Positions 32,590 to 40,659 of a stretch of 64,000 nucleotides of DNA are shown one piece after another; the first letter of the stretch is position 1, and each line of letters opens with the position of its first letter. Location: positions 17,717 through 81,716 of the forward strand of contig NZ_JASJOE010000010.1 of assembly GCF_030163755.1 (NCBI RefSeq), read 5' to 3'. The position numbers and the translations under genes were made by a program. A model generated the notes under the pieces. The model ran no database searches. It was not told the origin of the DNA and was given only the letters and a program-made list of their open reading frames with translations. The DNA comes from Roseicyclus amphidinii (lineage in GTDB: Bacteria; Pseudomonadota; Alphaproteobacteria; Rhodobacterales; Rhodobacteraceae).

Positions 32590-33708
32590 TCACTCCGCCG
32601 GGGTTTGGCTCTGGCCCGCCTCGCGGCGGCGCCTCAGCGACAGGAACAGGCTTTCCATGGGCATCCGCACCATGTTGTCGAGCGCGCCCGTGAACAGGAT
32701 CACGAGCGCCTGGATCACCACCACCATCTCGCGGCTGATCGCGGGCATCTCGAACTGCAATTCCGCGCCGCCCTGGTAAAGTGCTCCGAAGAGAAGTGCT
32801 GCCAGAACCACGCCCACGGGGTGCGAACGGCCCATCAGCGCCACCGCGATGCCGACGAAGCCCGCCCCTTCGACGAAGTCGAGGACCAGCCGCTCGGCCT
32901 CGCCCATCACGACGTTGATCGCCATCATGCCGGCCAGCCCACCCGAGATCAGCATGGTGATCATGATGATCTTGGTGGGGTTGATGCCTGCATAGACGGC
33001 CGCCGTCTGCGACTGGCCGAAGGCGCGGATCTCGTAGCCGAGACGTGTCTTCCAGATCAGCAGCCAGACGCCGACGCAGGCCAGAAGCGCGATGAAAAAG
33101 GCGAAGTTCAGCGGCGCAGAGGTGCCGAAGCCGAGGAAGCCCGCGAAATCCGATGCGGTGGGCAGGTTGGTCGCCTCGGCGAAGCGGGCGCTTTCGGGGG
33201 CCATCGAGCCCTCGACGCGGAAGACGTTGACCAAAAGGTAAACCAGCAGCGCCGAGGCGATGTAGTTGAACATGATCGTGGTGATCACGATGTGGCTGCC
33301 GCGCTTGGCCTGCAGGTAGGCGGGCACCGCCGCCCAGGCCGCGCCGAAGGCCGCGGAAAACAGGATCGCCGCCAGAAGCGCGATGGTCCAATGCGGCCAG
33401 GCCACGCCCAGCAGGATGATCGCCACGCCAAGCCCCCCGATGGCGGCCTGTCCCTCGCCCCCGATGTTGAAGAGCCGCGCGTGGAAGGCGACGGCGACGG
33501 CCAGCCCGGTGAAGATGAAGTTGGTCGCGTAGTAGAGCGTGTAGCCCCAGCCATAGGCCGAGCCGAAGGCACCCTGCACCATGACCTGCATCGCGCGCCA
33601 CGGGCTTTCCCCGATCAGCGCCACGACAAGGCCCGAGACCACCAGCGCCAGGACCACGCTGATCAGCGGGATCAGGATGATGTCGGCCCATTTCGGCATC
33701 TTGTCCAT
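32590..33708 (-). CDS. Nucleoside ABC transporter permease (NupP-like)
   Basis: A 372-residue membrane protein of the same family as its downstream neighbour but longer, with an extra N-terminal helix (ILIPLISVVLALVVSGLVVAL). Family marks are FTGLAVAVAFHARLFNIGGEGQ (split across helix 2-3), HIVITTIMFNYIASALLVYLL and the cytoplasmic RAFGQSQTAAVYAGI. The ATG at 33708 overlaps the ATPase stop by ATGA. The two permeases would pair as a heterodimer. A longer frame extending upstream is antisense-like and rejected. Confidence 0.92.
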   Translation of the reverse strand: MDKMPKWADIILIPLISVVLALVVSGLVVALIGESPWRAMQVMVQGAFGSAYGWGYTLYYATNFIFTGLAVAVAFHARLFNIGGEGQAAIGGLGVAIILLGVAWPHWTIALLAAILFSAAFGAAWAAVPAYLQAKRGSHIVITTIMFNYIASALLVYLLVNVFRVEGSMAPESARFAEATNLPTASDFAGFLGFGTSAPLNFAFFIALLACVGVWLLIWKTRLGYEIRAFGQSQTAAVYAGINPTKIIMITMLISGGLAGMMAINVVMGEAERLVLDFVEGAGFVGIAVALMGRSHPVGVVLAALLFGALYQGGAELQFEMPAISREMVVVIQALVILFTGALDNMVRMPMESLFLSLRRRREAGQSQTPAE

Positions 33709-35255
33709 CAGGCGGCCCCCTCGGTCCGGGTATCGGTCACGCCGGCCATCAACAGGCCCAGCTCGTTCTCGTTGGTCTCGGAGGGCAGGCGCTCGCCCAT
33801 CAGCTTGCCGTCGAACATGACCGCGATGCGGTCCGACAGGCCCATGATCTCGTCCAGTTCCACCGACACCAGCAGGATCGCCTTGCCCTGATCGCGCAGC
33901 GCGATGATCTGGCTGTGGATGAACTCGATCGCGCCGATATCGACGCCGCGCGTCGGCTGGCCGACAAGCAACAGGTCGGGCGCGCGGTCCATCTCGCGGG
34001 CGACGACGATCTTCTGCTGGTTGCCGCCAGAGAAGTTGCGTGCAGGCAGGCGCGGGTTCGGCGGGCGGACGTCGTAGCGCGCCATCTTGTCGGCGCAATC
34101 GGCCTTGATCGCGGCGTGGTTCATCAGCATCCCCGAATTGAATTTCGGGTCCTTGTGATAGCCGAAGGCGACGTTTTCCCAGGCCTCGAAGGCCATGATC
34201 AGCCCCTCGTCCTGCCGGTCCTCGGGGACATGCCCGATCCCGCGCGCGCGCCGTGTCTGGCCGTCGGAGTGCTTGCCGGTCAGGTCGATGGCCTCGTTGT
34301 GCAGCGTGACGCTGCCGCCCTGCGCCGGGATCATGCCGCCCAGCACCTCCAGAAGCTCGGTCTGCCCGTTGCCCGCAACGCCCGCGATGCCGAGGATCTC
34401 GCCCGCGCGGATCTCGAAGGAGACACCCTTGAGCCGCTCGACCCCGCCGCGCACGACGCGCAGGTTGTCGACCTTCAGCACCACGTCGCCGGGCTGCGCG
34501 GGGGCCTTTTCCACGCGCAGAAGCACCTTGCGGCCCACCATCATCTCGGCCAGCTCGGCGGGCGAGGTGTCGGCGGTCCTGACCGTGTTCGTCATCTCGC
34601 CGCGGCGCATCACGCTGACGGTGTCGGTGATCTCCATGATCTCGCGCAGCTTGTGGGTGATCAGGATGATCGTCTTGCCCTCTTCCTTGAGCCGCTCGAG
34701 GATGCGGAAAAGCTGGTCGGCCTCGGAAGGGGTCAGAACGCCCGTGGGCTCGTCGAGGATCAGGATATCGGCGTGGCGGTAGAGCTGCTTGAGGATCTCG
34801 ACGCGCTGCTGGTGGCCGACGCTCAGGTCTTCGATGATCGCGTCGGGGTCGACCTTCAGCCCGTATTCCTCGGACAGCTCGGTCAGAAGCTTCCGCGCCT
34901 TGGCGATGGACGGGGTCAGAAGCGCGCCATCCTCGGCCCCGAGGATCACGTTCTCGACCACGGTGAAATTCTCGACCAGCTTGAAATGCTGGTGGACCAT
35001 CCCGATGCCGGCGCGGATCGCGGCCTGGCTGTCGGGGATGGGGGTGGGTTTGCCGTTGATGAAGATCTCGCCCCGGTCGGCCTTGTAGAAGCCGTAGAGG
35101 ATCGACATCAGCGTCGACTTTCCCGCGCCGTTCTCGCCCACGATGCCGTGGATCGTGCCGCGCGCGACGGACATCGAGATGTCCTTGTTCGCCTGCACGG
35201 GGCCGAAGGCCTTTGAGATGCCTTTCAGCTCGATTGCGGGGGCGGGTGTCGTCAT
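33708..35255 (-). CDS. Nucleoside ABC transporter, double ATP-binding protein (NupO-like)
   Basis: A 515-residue protein with two nucleotide-binding domains, of the RbsA/NupO class. The first Walker A is GENGAGKST near residue 41, with signature LSVGHQQRVEIL and Walker B LILDEP. The second domain has the degenerate P-loop GVAGNGQTELLEVL and signature FSGGNQQKIVVAREM, as in sugar and nucleoside importers of this class. VHQHFKLVENFTVVENVILG is typical of the BmpA-linked group. It lies downstream of bmpA after a hairpin and overlaps the first permease gene by ATGA. Confidence 0.94.
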   Translation of the reverse strand: MTTPAPAIELKGISKAFGPVQANKDISMSVARGTIHGIVGENGAGKSTLMSILYGFYKADRGEIFINGKPTPIPDSQAAIRAGIGMVHQHFKLVENFTVVENVILGAEDGALLTPSIAKARKLLTELSEEYGLKVDPDAIIEDLSVGHQQRVEILKQLYRHADILILDEPTGVLTPSEADQLFRILERLKEEGKTIILITHKLREIMEITDTVSVMRRGEMTNTVRTADTSPAELAEMMVGRKVLLRVEKAPAQPGDVVLKVDNLRVVRGGVERLKGVSFEIRAGEILGIAGVAGNGQTELLEVLGGMIPAQGGSVTLHNEAIDLTGKHSDGQTRRARGIGHVPEDRQDEGLIMAFEAWENVAFGYHKDPKFNSGMLMNHAAIKADCADKMARYDVRPPNPRLPARNFSGGNQQKIVVAREMDRAPDLLLVGQPTRGVDIGAIEFIHSQIIALRDQGKAILLVSVELDEIMGLSDRIAVMFDGKLMGERLPSETNENELGLLMAGVTDTRTEGAA

Positions 35256-35285
35256 GGGAACCTCTGATGGGCGGTTCTAACTGCG

Positions 35286-35318
35286 GCGGGCCGCGGCAGC
35301 TTTCGCACCGCGGCCCGC
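35286..35318 (-). terminator. Strong hairpin between bmpA and the transporter ATPase gene
   Basis: GCGGGCCGCGG (35286-35296) and CCGCGGCCCGC (35308-35318) form a perfect 11-bp stem with an 11-base loop, about 20 bases after the bmpA stop. There is no U-tract. Such intercistronic hairpins behind binding-protein genes often protect the 5' message and lower downstream expression, giving excess binding protein over transporter. Confidence 0.7.
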
Positions 35319-35338
35319 TCGGGTCTTACATCAGGCGA

Positions 35339-36334
35339 TCACTGCATCTGCACGGGGCAGGTGCCGTCCTCGGTGAAGTTGTGGACCATGATCTCGCCCG
35401 CGATGATCGATGCGCGCGCCGCATCGACCGCGGCCATCATCTCTTCGCTGATCAGCTCGGCGTTGTTCTCGTCCACGGCGTAGCCCACACCCTCTTCGGC
35501 AAGGCCGAAAACATGGATGCCGGTCTCGACCTCGGGGCCGGTGGTGAAGGCGTCATTGACGGCAACATCGACGCGCTTGAGCATCGAGGTCAGCACCGAA
35601 CCGGGGTGCAGGTAGTTCTGGTTGCTGTCCACACCGATCGAGAGGATGCCCTCGTCGGCGGCGACCTGCAGAACGCCGAGGCCGGTGCCACCGGCGGCGG
35701 CATAGACCACGTCGGCACCCTGAGCGATCTGGCCACGGGTCAGTTCGCCACCGCGCACCGGGTCGTTCCAGGCGGCGGGCGTGGTGCCCGTCATGTTGGC
35801 GATCACGGTCGCCTCGGGGTTCACGGCGACGACGCCCTGTGCATAGCCGCAGGCGAAGCGCGAGATCAGCGGAATGTCCATGCCGCCGACGAAGCCGACG
35901 GTGCCGGTCTCGGAGGCCATCGCAGCCAGCATGCCGACGAGGTAGGAGCCTTCATGCTCGGAGAAGATGACCGAGCGCACGTTGGGCTCGTCCACGACGC
36001 CGTCGATGATGACGAAGGTGGTGTCGGGATAGTCGGGCGCGACCACCGACAGGGGCGTCGCCTGGCTGAAGCCCGCCATCACGATCGGGTTCGCGCCCGC
36101 CTCGGCAAGGCGGCGCATCGCCTGTTCGCGCTGGGCGTCGGACTGCAGTTCAATCTCGCGGTAGGAGCCGCCGGTCGCCTCGGCCCAACGCTCCGCCCCG
36201 GTGAAGGCCGCTTCGTTGAACGAGCGGTCGAACTTGCCGCCGAGGTCGAAAATGATCGCCGGTTCGGCCAGCGCGCCACCGGCGCTGAATGCCAGGGCCG
36301 CGGCAGCGCCCATCAGGCTCTTCATCATGGTCAT
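35339..36334 (-). CDS. BmpA family nucleoside-binding protein (periplasmic)
   Basis: A 331-residue substrate-binding protein of the BMP/PnrA family, which binds purine nucleosides. The signal peptide MKSLMGAAAALAFSAGGALA ends in an ALA cleavage site and carries no lipobox, so it is probably a soluble periplasmic protein. Mature features are IIFDLGGKFDRSFNEAAFTG, VGFVGGMDIPLISRFACGY and DVVYAAAGGTGLGVL. The ATG at 36334 follows GGGAG. A promoter candidate lies about 95 bases upstream. It is the first gene of the nucleoside uptake and phosphorolysis operon. Confidence 0.94.
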   Translation of the reverse strand: MTMMKSLMGAAAALAFSAGGALAEPAIIFDLGGKFDRSFNEAAFTGAERWAEATGGSYREIELQSDAQREQAMRRLAEAGANPIVMAGFSQATPLSVVAPDYPDTTFVIIDGVVDEPNVRSVIFSEHEGSYLVGMLAAMASETGTVGFVGGMDIPLISRFACGYAQGVVAVNPEATVIANMTGTTPAAWNDPVRGGELTRGQIAQGADVVYAAAGGTGLGVLQVAADEGILSIGVDSNQNYLHPGSVLTSMLKRVDVAVNDAFTTGPEVETGIHVFGLAEEGVGYAVDENNAELISEEMMAAVDAARASIIAGEIMVHNFTEDGTCPVQMQ

Positions 36335-36426
36335 GCATATACTCCCGGTTGGATCGGGCCGCTGCGCGTTATCCGGCGGCGGTCCCGGCATGGACTGCAA
36401 AGATCGGATACGATCCCCCACGCCCG

Positions 36427-36456
36427 ATTAAGGGCCAAGCCCGCGGGAAGGGTCAA
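36427..36456 (-). promoter_or_regulatory. Candidate promoter of the bmpA operon
   Basis: On the minus strand TTGACC (36456-36451) and CTTAAT (36432-36427) are separated by 18 bases, about 95 bases before the bmpA start. The gap to the upstream rimI gene is otherwise without features. The match is good for -35 and fair for -10. Confidence 0.5.
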
Positions 36457-36499
36457 CCGGATTCTGCCCTGTGACACCGGCCAGGCGGTTGCCGCAAGG

Positions 36500-36949
36500 T
36501 CAGCTTTTGCAGGCCTTGCCGGTTTTTTCGGCGGCCAGAAGACGAGACAGGATCAGCGCGTCAACGGCGGGCCCATCGTGGCGGGCGTAATAGCCCTTGC
36601 GCCGCCCGACCTCGGTGCACCCGGCCTTGTCGTAAAGCGCGCGGGCGGCGGTGTTGTCCTCGGCCACCTCGAGAAACAGCGTCTCGGCGCCCCGGCCCGC
36701 GACAAGCGCCGCCGCGACATCGACGAGGATCACCCCAAGGCCCCTGCGTTGCGCCGCAGGATCTACGGCCAGCGTCAGGATCTCCGCCTCGGGCGGAATG
36801 ATCCGCAGCAGCACGAACCCGTCGTTACCGGTCGCAACGAAATCCGTTGTCGGCTGCGCACGCAGGGCGGCGATCTCGGCCTCGGACCACACCTCGCCCT
36901 TGCCCTCGAAGGCGGCGGCGTGGATCGCGGCCATCCGCGCGGGCGTCAT
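36500..36949 (-). CDS. rimI: Ribosomal protein S18-alanine N-acetyltransferase RimI
   Basis: A 149-residue GNAT acetyltransferase. The acetyl-CoA site reads VDPAAQRRGLGVILVDVAA, followed by LEVAEDNTAARALYDKAGC with the typical N and Y and GRRKGYYARHDG near the end. Linkage and an ATGA overlap with tsaB, the usual partner of rimI in bacteria, support the name. RimI acetylates the N-terminus of S18 in enterobacteria; the substrate here is inferred. It is the last gene of nfu-tsaB-rimI. A short CKS tail follows the domain. Confidence 0.9.
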   Translation of the reverse strand: MTPARMAAIHAAAFEGKGEVWSEAEIAALRAQPTTDFVATGNDGFVLLRIIPPEAEILTLAVDPAAQRRGLGVILVDVAAALVAGRGAETLFLEVAEDNTAARALYDKAGCTEVGRRKGYYARHDGPAVDALILSRLLAAEKTGKACKS

Positions 36950-37587
36950 GATGACGGCAGCATCGCCGGACCCCGTTCGCGCGAGGGGGCGGCATCGGCG
37001 GCGCGGACATAGAGCGGTGCGGGCCGGGGCAGGGCAGGGACGCGGAAGCGGCGCGCGGCGATGCGCGCGATCGCCTCGGCCAGCGGCATGGCGGGGGGCA
37101 GGGCGGTCGCGCCCTGCAGGGCCGCGGCAGCGGTGCCGGTGACCCTGTCGGAGGGCAGGACCAGCCCGACCTCGCCCGCATCCAGCAGCATGGGCCCATC
37201 GGGTGCATCCCCGTCGCCGTCGAAGATTTGGGCATAGACCTCGCCCCGGCGCGCGTCGTCGATCACGGTCAGCGGGCGCGGCAGGCCCTCGGCCCGCGCC
37301 TCGAGCGTGCCGACGCCCACCGCCGGGATGCCAAGCGCCAGCGCCAGCCCCCGCGCCGCCGAGACCGAGATGCGGATGCCGGTGAAATTGCCCGGACCCA
37401 CGCCCACCCCGATGGCGTCGAGATCGGAGAGCGACGCGCCCCCTTTCGTCAGCACCTCGGCGATCAGCGGCATCAGGCGCTCGGCCTGACCCTTGCCCAT
37501 CTCCTCATGGGCGGCGGCCAGCACTCGGCTGCCCGACAGCAAAGCGGCCGCGCAATGCGCGGCCGATGTGTCGAAGGCCAGGACCAA
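36946..37587 (-). CDS. tsaB: tRNA threonylcarbamoyladenosine biosynthesis protein TsaB
   Basis: A 213-residue actin-like-fold protein that works with TsaD and TsaE in making t6A37 of ANN-decoding tRNAs. Family signatures are LAFDTSAAHCAAALL at the N-terminus, GVGVGPGNFTGIRISVSAARGLAL, and TVIDDARRGEVYAQIF. Like other TsaB proteins it lacks the TsaD metal-binding histidines. It starts four bases downstream of nfu and overlaps rimI by ATGA. All three may thus follow the same iron-responsive promoter, an unusual link between Fe-S assembly and tRNA modification. Confidence 0.94.
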   Translation of the reverse strand: MVLAFDTSAAHCAAALLSGSRVLAAAHEEMGKGQAERLMPLIAEVLTKGGASLSDLDAIGVGVGPGNFTGIRISVSAARGLALALGIPAVGVGTLEARAEGLPRPLTVIDDARRGEVYAQIFDGDGDAPDGPMLLDAGEVGLVLPSDRVTGTAAAALQGATALPPAMPLAEAIARIAARRFRVPALPRPAPLYVRAADAAPSRERGPAMLPSS

Positions 37588-37591
37588 GGGC

Positions 37592-38155
37592 TCAGACGTT
37601 GACAGGGCGCACCTCGAGCACTTCGGGGATGTAGTGGCGCAGCAGGTTCTCGATCCCCATCTTCAGCGTCAGCGTGGACGAGGGGCAGCCGGCGCAGGCC
37701 CCCTGCATGTGCAGGTAGACCACGCCGCGGTCGAAGCCGTGAAAGGTGATGTCGCCCCCATCCTGCGCCACGGCGGGCCGCACGCGCGTGTCGAGCAGCG
37801 TCTTGATCTGGCCCACGATCTCGGCGTCCTCGCCGTCATGCTCGGCATGGCCACCCGCGGCCTGGTGCTCGCCCTCCATGATCGGTGCGCCCGACTGGAA
37901 ATGCTCCATGATCGCGCCGAGGATCGCGGGCTTCACATGCTCCCACGCCACCGGCTCGGCCTTGGTCACGGTCACGAAATCCGTCCCGAAGAACACGCCC
38001 GTCACTCCCTCGACCGCGAAGATGCGGGCGGCGAGCGGTGATTTCTGCGCCGCCTCGGCGCTGGGGAAATCGGCCGTGCCCATCTCCAGCACGGTCTGGC
38101 CGGGCAGGAACTTCAGCGTGGCCGGGTTCGGGGTGGATTCGGTCTGGATGAACAT
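37592..38155 (-). CDS. NFU-type Fe-S cluster carrier (NifU family)
   Basis: A 187-residue Nfu protein that carries 4Fe-4S clusters to target enzymes. The N-terminal Nfu_N domain starts MFIQTESTPNPATLKFLPG. The C-terminal NifU-like domain has VRPAVAQDGGDITFHG and the cluster-binding CxxC in MQGACAGCPSSTLTL. The ATG at 38155 is preferred over 38164 because AGGGA is spaced about nine bases from it and the family begins MFIQTE. The promoter carries an Irr-like iron box directly upstream of its -35. tsaB and rimI follow. Confidence 0.95.
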   Translation of the reverse strand: MFIQTESTPNPATLKFLPGQTVLEMGTADFPSAEAAQKSPLAARIFAVEGVTGVFFGTDFVTVTKAEPVAWEHVKPAILGAIMEHFQSGAPIMEGEHQAAGGHAEHDGEDAEIVGQIKTLLDTRVRPAVAQDGGDITFHGFDRGVVYLHMQGACAGCPSSTLTLKMGIENLLRHYIPEVLEVRPVNV

Positions 38156-38182
38156 GAGGCGCATTCCCTATCGGTTTCGTCA

Positions 38183-38231
38183 GATATGCGGGGGGAGCGG
38201 CGCAGAGTCAAGTTTTGGAATGGTTCTAAAA
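38183..38231 (-). promoter_or_regulatory. nfu promoter with Irr-like iron control box
   Basis: On the minus strand TTGACT (38211-38206) and CATATC (38188-38183) are 17 bases apart. Touching the -35 on its upstream side lies TTTTAGAA-CCA-TTCCAAAA (38231-38213). This matches the Irr/ICE pattern TTTAGAA-N3-TTCTAAA, as I recall it, with one mismatch. Irr is the haem-responsive iron regulator of Rhizobiales and Rhodobacterales. Confidence 0.6.
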
Positions 38232-38246
38232 CCGGGCACCGCCGGA

Positions 38247-38702
38247 TCAGGTGATCTGTTCCAGCTGTTCCTTGCTCAACTCGACCGGCACGATCGTGAT
38301 CGGCACCGGAAGTGTGCCCGCCTGTTTCACCATCGCCGTCACCAGCGGCCCCGGCCCCGACTTGCCAGATCCCGCGCCCAGCACCAGGACGCCGATCTCG
38401 GGCGCGTCGCGGATATGGGCGAGGATCTCGGTCACCGGCTCGCCCTCGCGGATCACGAGGGTCGGGTCCACCCCCAGCCGGTCACGCATCCACTTGGCGA
38501 AGACGTTGAAATGCGCCTCGATCCGCTCGCGCGCCTCGGCACGCATCATCTCGGCGACGCCGATCCAGTGGTTGAACTCGTCCGGGGGAATGACGGACAG
38601 GATCTCGACCCCGCCTTGCGTGTTGGCCGCGCGCATCGCGGCGAAACGCATGGCGTTCAGACATTCGCGGGTGTCGTCGAGCACGACGAGAAACTTGCGC
38701 AT
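38247..38702 (-). CDS. Universal stress protein (UspA family)
   Basis: A 151-residue single Usp domain. It begins RKFLVVLDDTRECLNAMRFA and ends with the nucleotide-binding glycine-rich motif VLVLGAGSGKSGPGPLVTAM followed by PVPITIVPVEL. An acidic residue (DD) in strand 1 replaces the usual DGS-type start. GGAGAGG stands before the ATG at 38702, favouring it over an upstream in-frame ATG. It stands alone between the aminotransferase gene and the nfu operon. The sequence suggests ATP binding; the physiological role is unknown. Confidence 0.9.
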   Translation of the reverse strand: MRKFLVVLDDTRECLNAMRFAAMRAANTQGGVEILSVIPPDEFNHWIGVAEMMRAEARERIEAHFNVFAKWMRDRLGVDPTLVIREGEPVTEILAHIRDAPEIGVLVLGAGSGKSGPGPLVTAMVKQAGTLPVPITIVPVELSKEQLEQIT

Positions 38703-38765
38703 CGGATGATCCTCTCCGGCGGGCAGCATGGCGCGCGCCGCCGCGCCTGTCCATCCGTTGCGCGC

Positions 38766-39632
38766 TCAGGCCGCGTCGCTCGCCGCCCAGTCCCAGTAGA
38801 GCGCGCGCACCTGCCGGGTCACCGGGCCATGCTCGTAGCGCGTGCCGTCGAACTCGACCACCGGGGTCACCTTGTTGAGGTTGCCGGACATGAAGACCTC
38901 GTCCGCCTGCCGGAAATCCTCGAAGCCCAGCACGGTCTCGACCACTTCGACGCCCGCCGCGCGCAGGTTGGCCATGTGGCGCTGCCGCGTGATCCCGTTC
39001 AGGAAGGTGCCGTTGGGAATGGGCGTGAAGACCACGCCATCGCGCACCATGAACACATTGGCCGTCGCCGTCTCGGCCACGTTGCCCATCGCGTCGCACA
39101 CCAGCGCGTTGTCGTAGCCCTTGCGCAGGGCCTCGGCCAGCATGCGGGCGTTGTTGGGGTAGAGGCACCCGGCCTTGGCGTTGCAGACATTGTCGGTCAG
39201 AACGGGGCGGTGGAACTGGGTCGTGGTCAGCCGCACGGTGGCCTCGGGCGGGGCAAGCGGCACCTCTTCGAGGCAGATGGCAAAGCCCGCGGGCGCGTCG
39301 GCCGGGATGATCCCGTAGGCGCCGCCGTCGATGCCCCAGAACATCGGGCGCACATAGACGGCGGCATCGCCGGGGTATCGCGCCAGCCCCTCCCATGCGA
39401 TCTCGAAGATCTCTGCGCCGGTCTTGTCGGGATGCAGCATCAGCGCCTGCGCCGAGCGCACGACGCGGTCGCAATGCGCGCGCAGATCGGGGGCAAGCCC
39501 GTCGACGTAGCGCGCACCGTCGAAGACGGTCGTGCCCTGCCACGCGCCGTGGTCGGCAGCCCCCATGACGGGCACGTCCCCGTCATGCCATGTGCCGTTG
39601 AAATAGGTCTTGATGTTGGTGCCGACGGCCAT
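38766..39632 (-). CDS. ilvE: Branched-chain amino acid aminotransferase (PLP class IV)
   Basis: A fold-type IV PLP enzyme transferring amino groups between leucine, isoleucine or valine and 2-oxoglutarate. Visible marks are the N-terminal YFNGTWHDGDVPVMGAADHG, the arginine in FDGARYVDGL, the PLP lysine in VCNAKAGCLYPNN and AETATANVFMVRDG. The length of 288 fits a class IV enzyme. The ATG at 39632 is preferred since GGGGGAG lies seven bases upstream. It could also be a related D-amino-acid or amino-lyase member, but the pattern favours IlvE. Confidence 0.88.
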   Translation of the reverse strand: MAVGTNIKTYFNGTWHDGDVPVMGAADHGAWQGTTVFDGARYVDGLAPDLRAHCDRVVRSAQALMLHPDKTGAEIFEIAWEGLARYPGDAAVYVRPMFWGIDGGAYGIIPADAPAGFAICLEEVPLAPPEATVRLTTTQFHRPVLTDNVCNAKAGCLYPNNARMLAEALRKGYDNALVCDAMGNVAETATANVFMVRDGVVFTPIPNGTFLNGITRQRHMANLRAAGVEVVETVLGFEDFRQADEVFMSGNLNKVTPVVEFDGTRYEHGPVTRQVRALYWDWAASDAA

Positions 39633-39674
39633 CGCGCTCTCCCCCTTCATGCAGGGGAAGAGCGTAAGGGCAGA

Positions 39675-39896
39675 TCAGCTGGAAGGTCCAGAGGTGAACC
39701 CCAGCTGGTAGGTCATGGAGGCGCCGCTTTGCGCCTGCATCTGCGCGCCGGTGCGGCGCGTCGCGGCAACGCGCGGGGTCGCCCTGCCATGGGTGTTGGC
39801 GTGGTCTGGCCGCACGCGCGCCGCCGGTGTCGTCTCTGGCCCGGCCACGAGGCGGGCCTGCGGGCGGGTGGCCCGATGGTCGGATTTGCTTGTCAT
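39675..39896 (-). CDS. Hypothetical small basic protein with strong promoter
   Basis: A 73-residue protein of unknown function, rich in Arg, Ala, Thr and Gln and without hydrophobic segments. It reads TSKSDHRATRPQARLVAG at the N-terminus and ends QLGFTSGPSS. GAGGAG sits seven bases before the ATG, and a consensus-like promoter lies 40-70 bases upstream, which argues for a real gene despite the lack of a recognised family. It stands just before the aminotransferase gene on the same strand and might precede it as a short leader cistron. Confidence 0.55.
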   Translation of the reverse strand: MTSKSDHRATRPQARLVAGPETTPAARVRPDHANTHGRATPRVAATRRTGAQMQAQSGASMTYQLGFTSGPSS

Positions 39897-39933
39897 GGGA
39901 CGCTCCTCGATCCGTGATCCAAGGTCGTGGGCT

Positions 39934-39963
39934 GATATATACCCCTGCGAGCGCGCAAGTCAA
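39934..39963 (-). promoter_or_regulatory. Strong sigma-70-like promoter before the small basic protein gene
   Basis: On the minus strand TTGACT (39963-39958) is followed after 18 bases by TATATC (39939-39934), inside the AT-rich run GTATATATC that stands out in this GC-rich context. The small ORF starts about 38 bases further on. Confidence 0.6.
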
Positions 39964-40005
39964 ACCCGCGAATGCCGCCAAATCTGTGCAAATTTTCACA
40001 GACGC

Positions 40006-40494
40006 TCAAGCCTCGGCCAGAAGCGCCTCCAGGTTCAGCCGGGCATTGACCATGCGCAACTCGCCATCGGGCGCGCGTGGCCAATCCTCGGGCGCGCGGT
40101 CGCGGTACAGCTCGATGCCGTTGCCGTCCGGGTCGCTGAAATAGATCGCTTCCGACACGCCATGATCGGCTGCGCCCTCGATCTCTATCCCGGCCTCGAG
40201 CACCCGGCGAAAGGCACGCGCCAGAGACGGGCGATCAGGATAAAGGAACGCCGTGTGATAGAGGCCCACCGCATTGCGCGGCGGCCGCGGCCCGCCCGCG
40301 CTTTCCCAGGTGTTGAGCCCGATGTGGTGGTGATATCCTCCCGCCGACAGGAACGCCGCCTGCGCGCCGTAGCGTTGCATGAGGCCCAGGCCGAGCACGT
40401 CGCGGTAAAAGGCGATGGATCCTTCCAAGTCAGAGACTTTCAGATGAACATGCCCGATGCTCATCCCTGCGGGGGCGGTGTAGCTGTGTGTCAT
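40006..40494 (-). CDS. VOC family protein (glyoxalase/extradiol-dioxygenase-like)
   Basis: A 162-residue vicinal-oxygen-chelate protein. The first beta-alpha-beta unit starts GHVHLKVSDLEGSIAFYRDVL with the metal histidine. HHHIGLNTWES, the second module with AVGLYHTAFLYPDR, and the terminal SDPDGNGIELYRDR with the metal glutamate follow. This layout matches catechol-2,3-dioxygenase-like CatE proteins of one repeat pair. AAGGAGA precedes the ATG at 40494. It is divergent from the FAD dehydrogenase gene. Metal binding is well supported; the substrate is not. Confidence 0.88.
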   Translation of the reverse strand: MTHSYTAPAGMSIGHVHLKVSDLEGSIAFYRDVLGLGLMQRYGAQAAFLSAGGYHHHIGLNTWESAGGPRPPRNAVGLYHTAFLYPDRPSLARAFRRVLEAGIEIEGAADHGVSEAIYFSDPDGNGIELYRDRAPEDWPRAPDGELRMVNARLNLEALLAEA

Positions 40495-40659
40495 GGTATG
40501 GGTCTCCTTCGCGGCCCTGCTTGCCCGATCCGGCTGGCCGCGTCCTCCCCCACACACGCACCGATCCTGTGCAGGAAATGGGCCCGACGCCCGTGTTCCG
40601 CGCGACAGGTGTGGCCCTGTCCTGCTAACCTGCTCTGCGCGGCAGGGGAGGCGGCGCAG

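Noticed and set aside
32158..33891. Plus-strand 577-codon frame over the nucleoside permeases
   Set aside because: Opposite to membrane proteins with proper helices; a charged, His/Asp/Arg-rich shadow.
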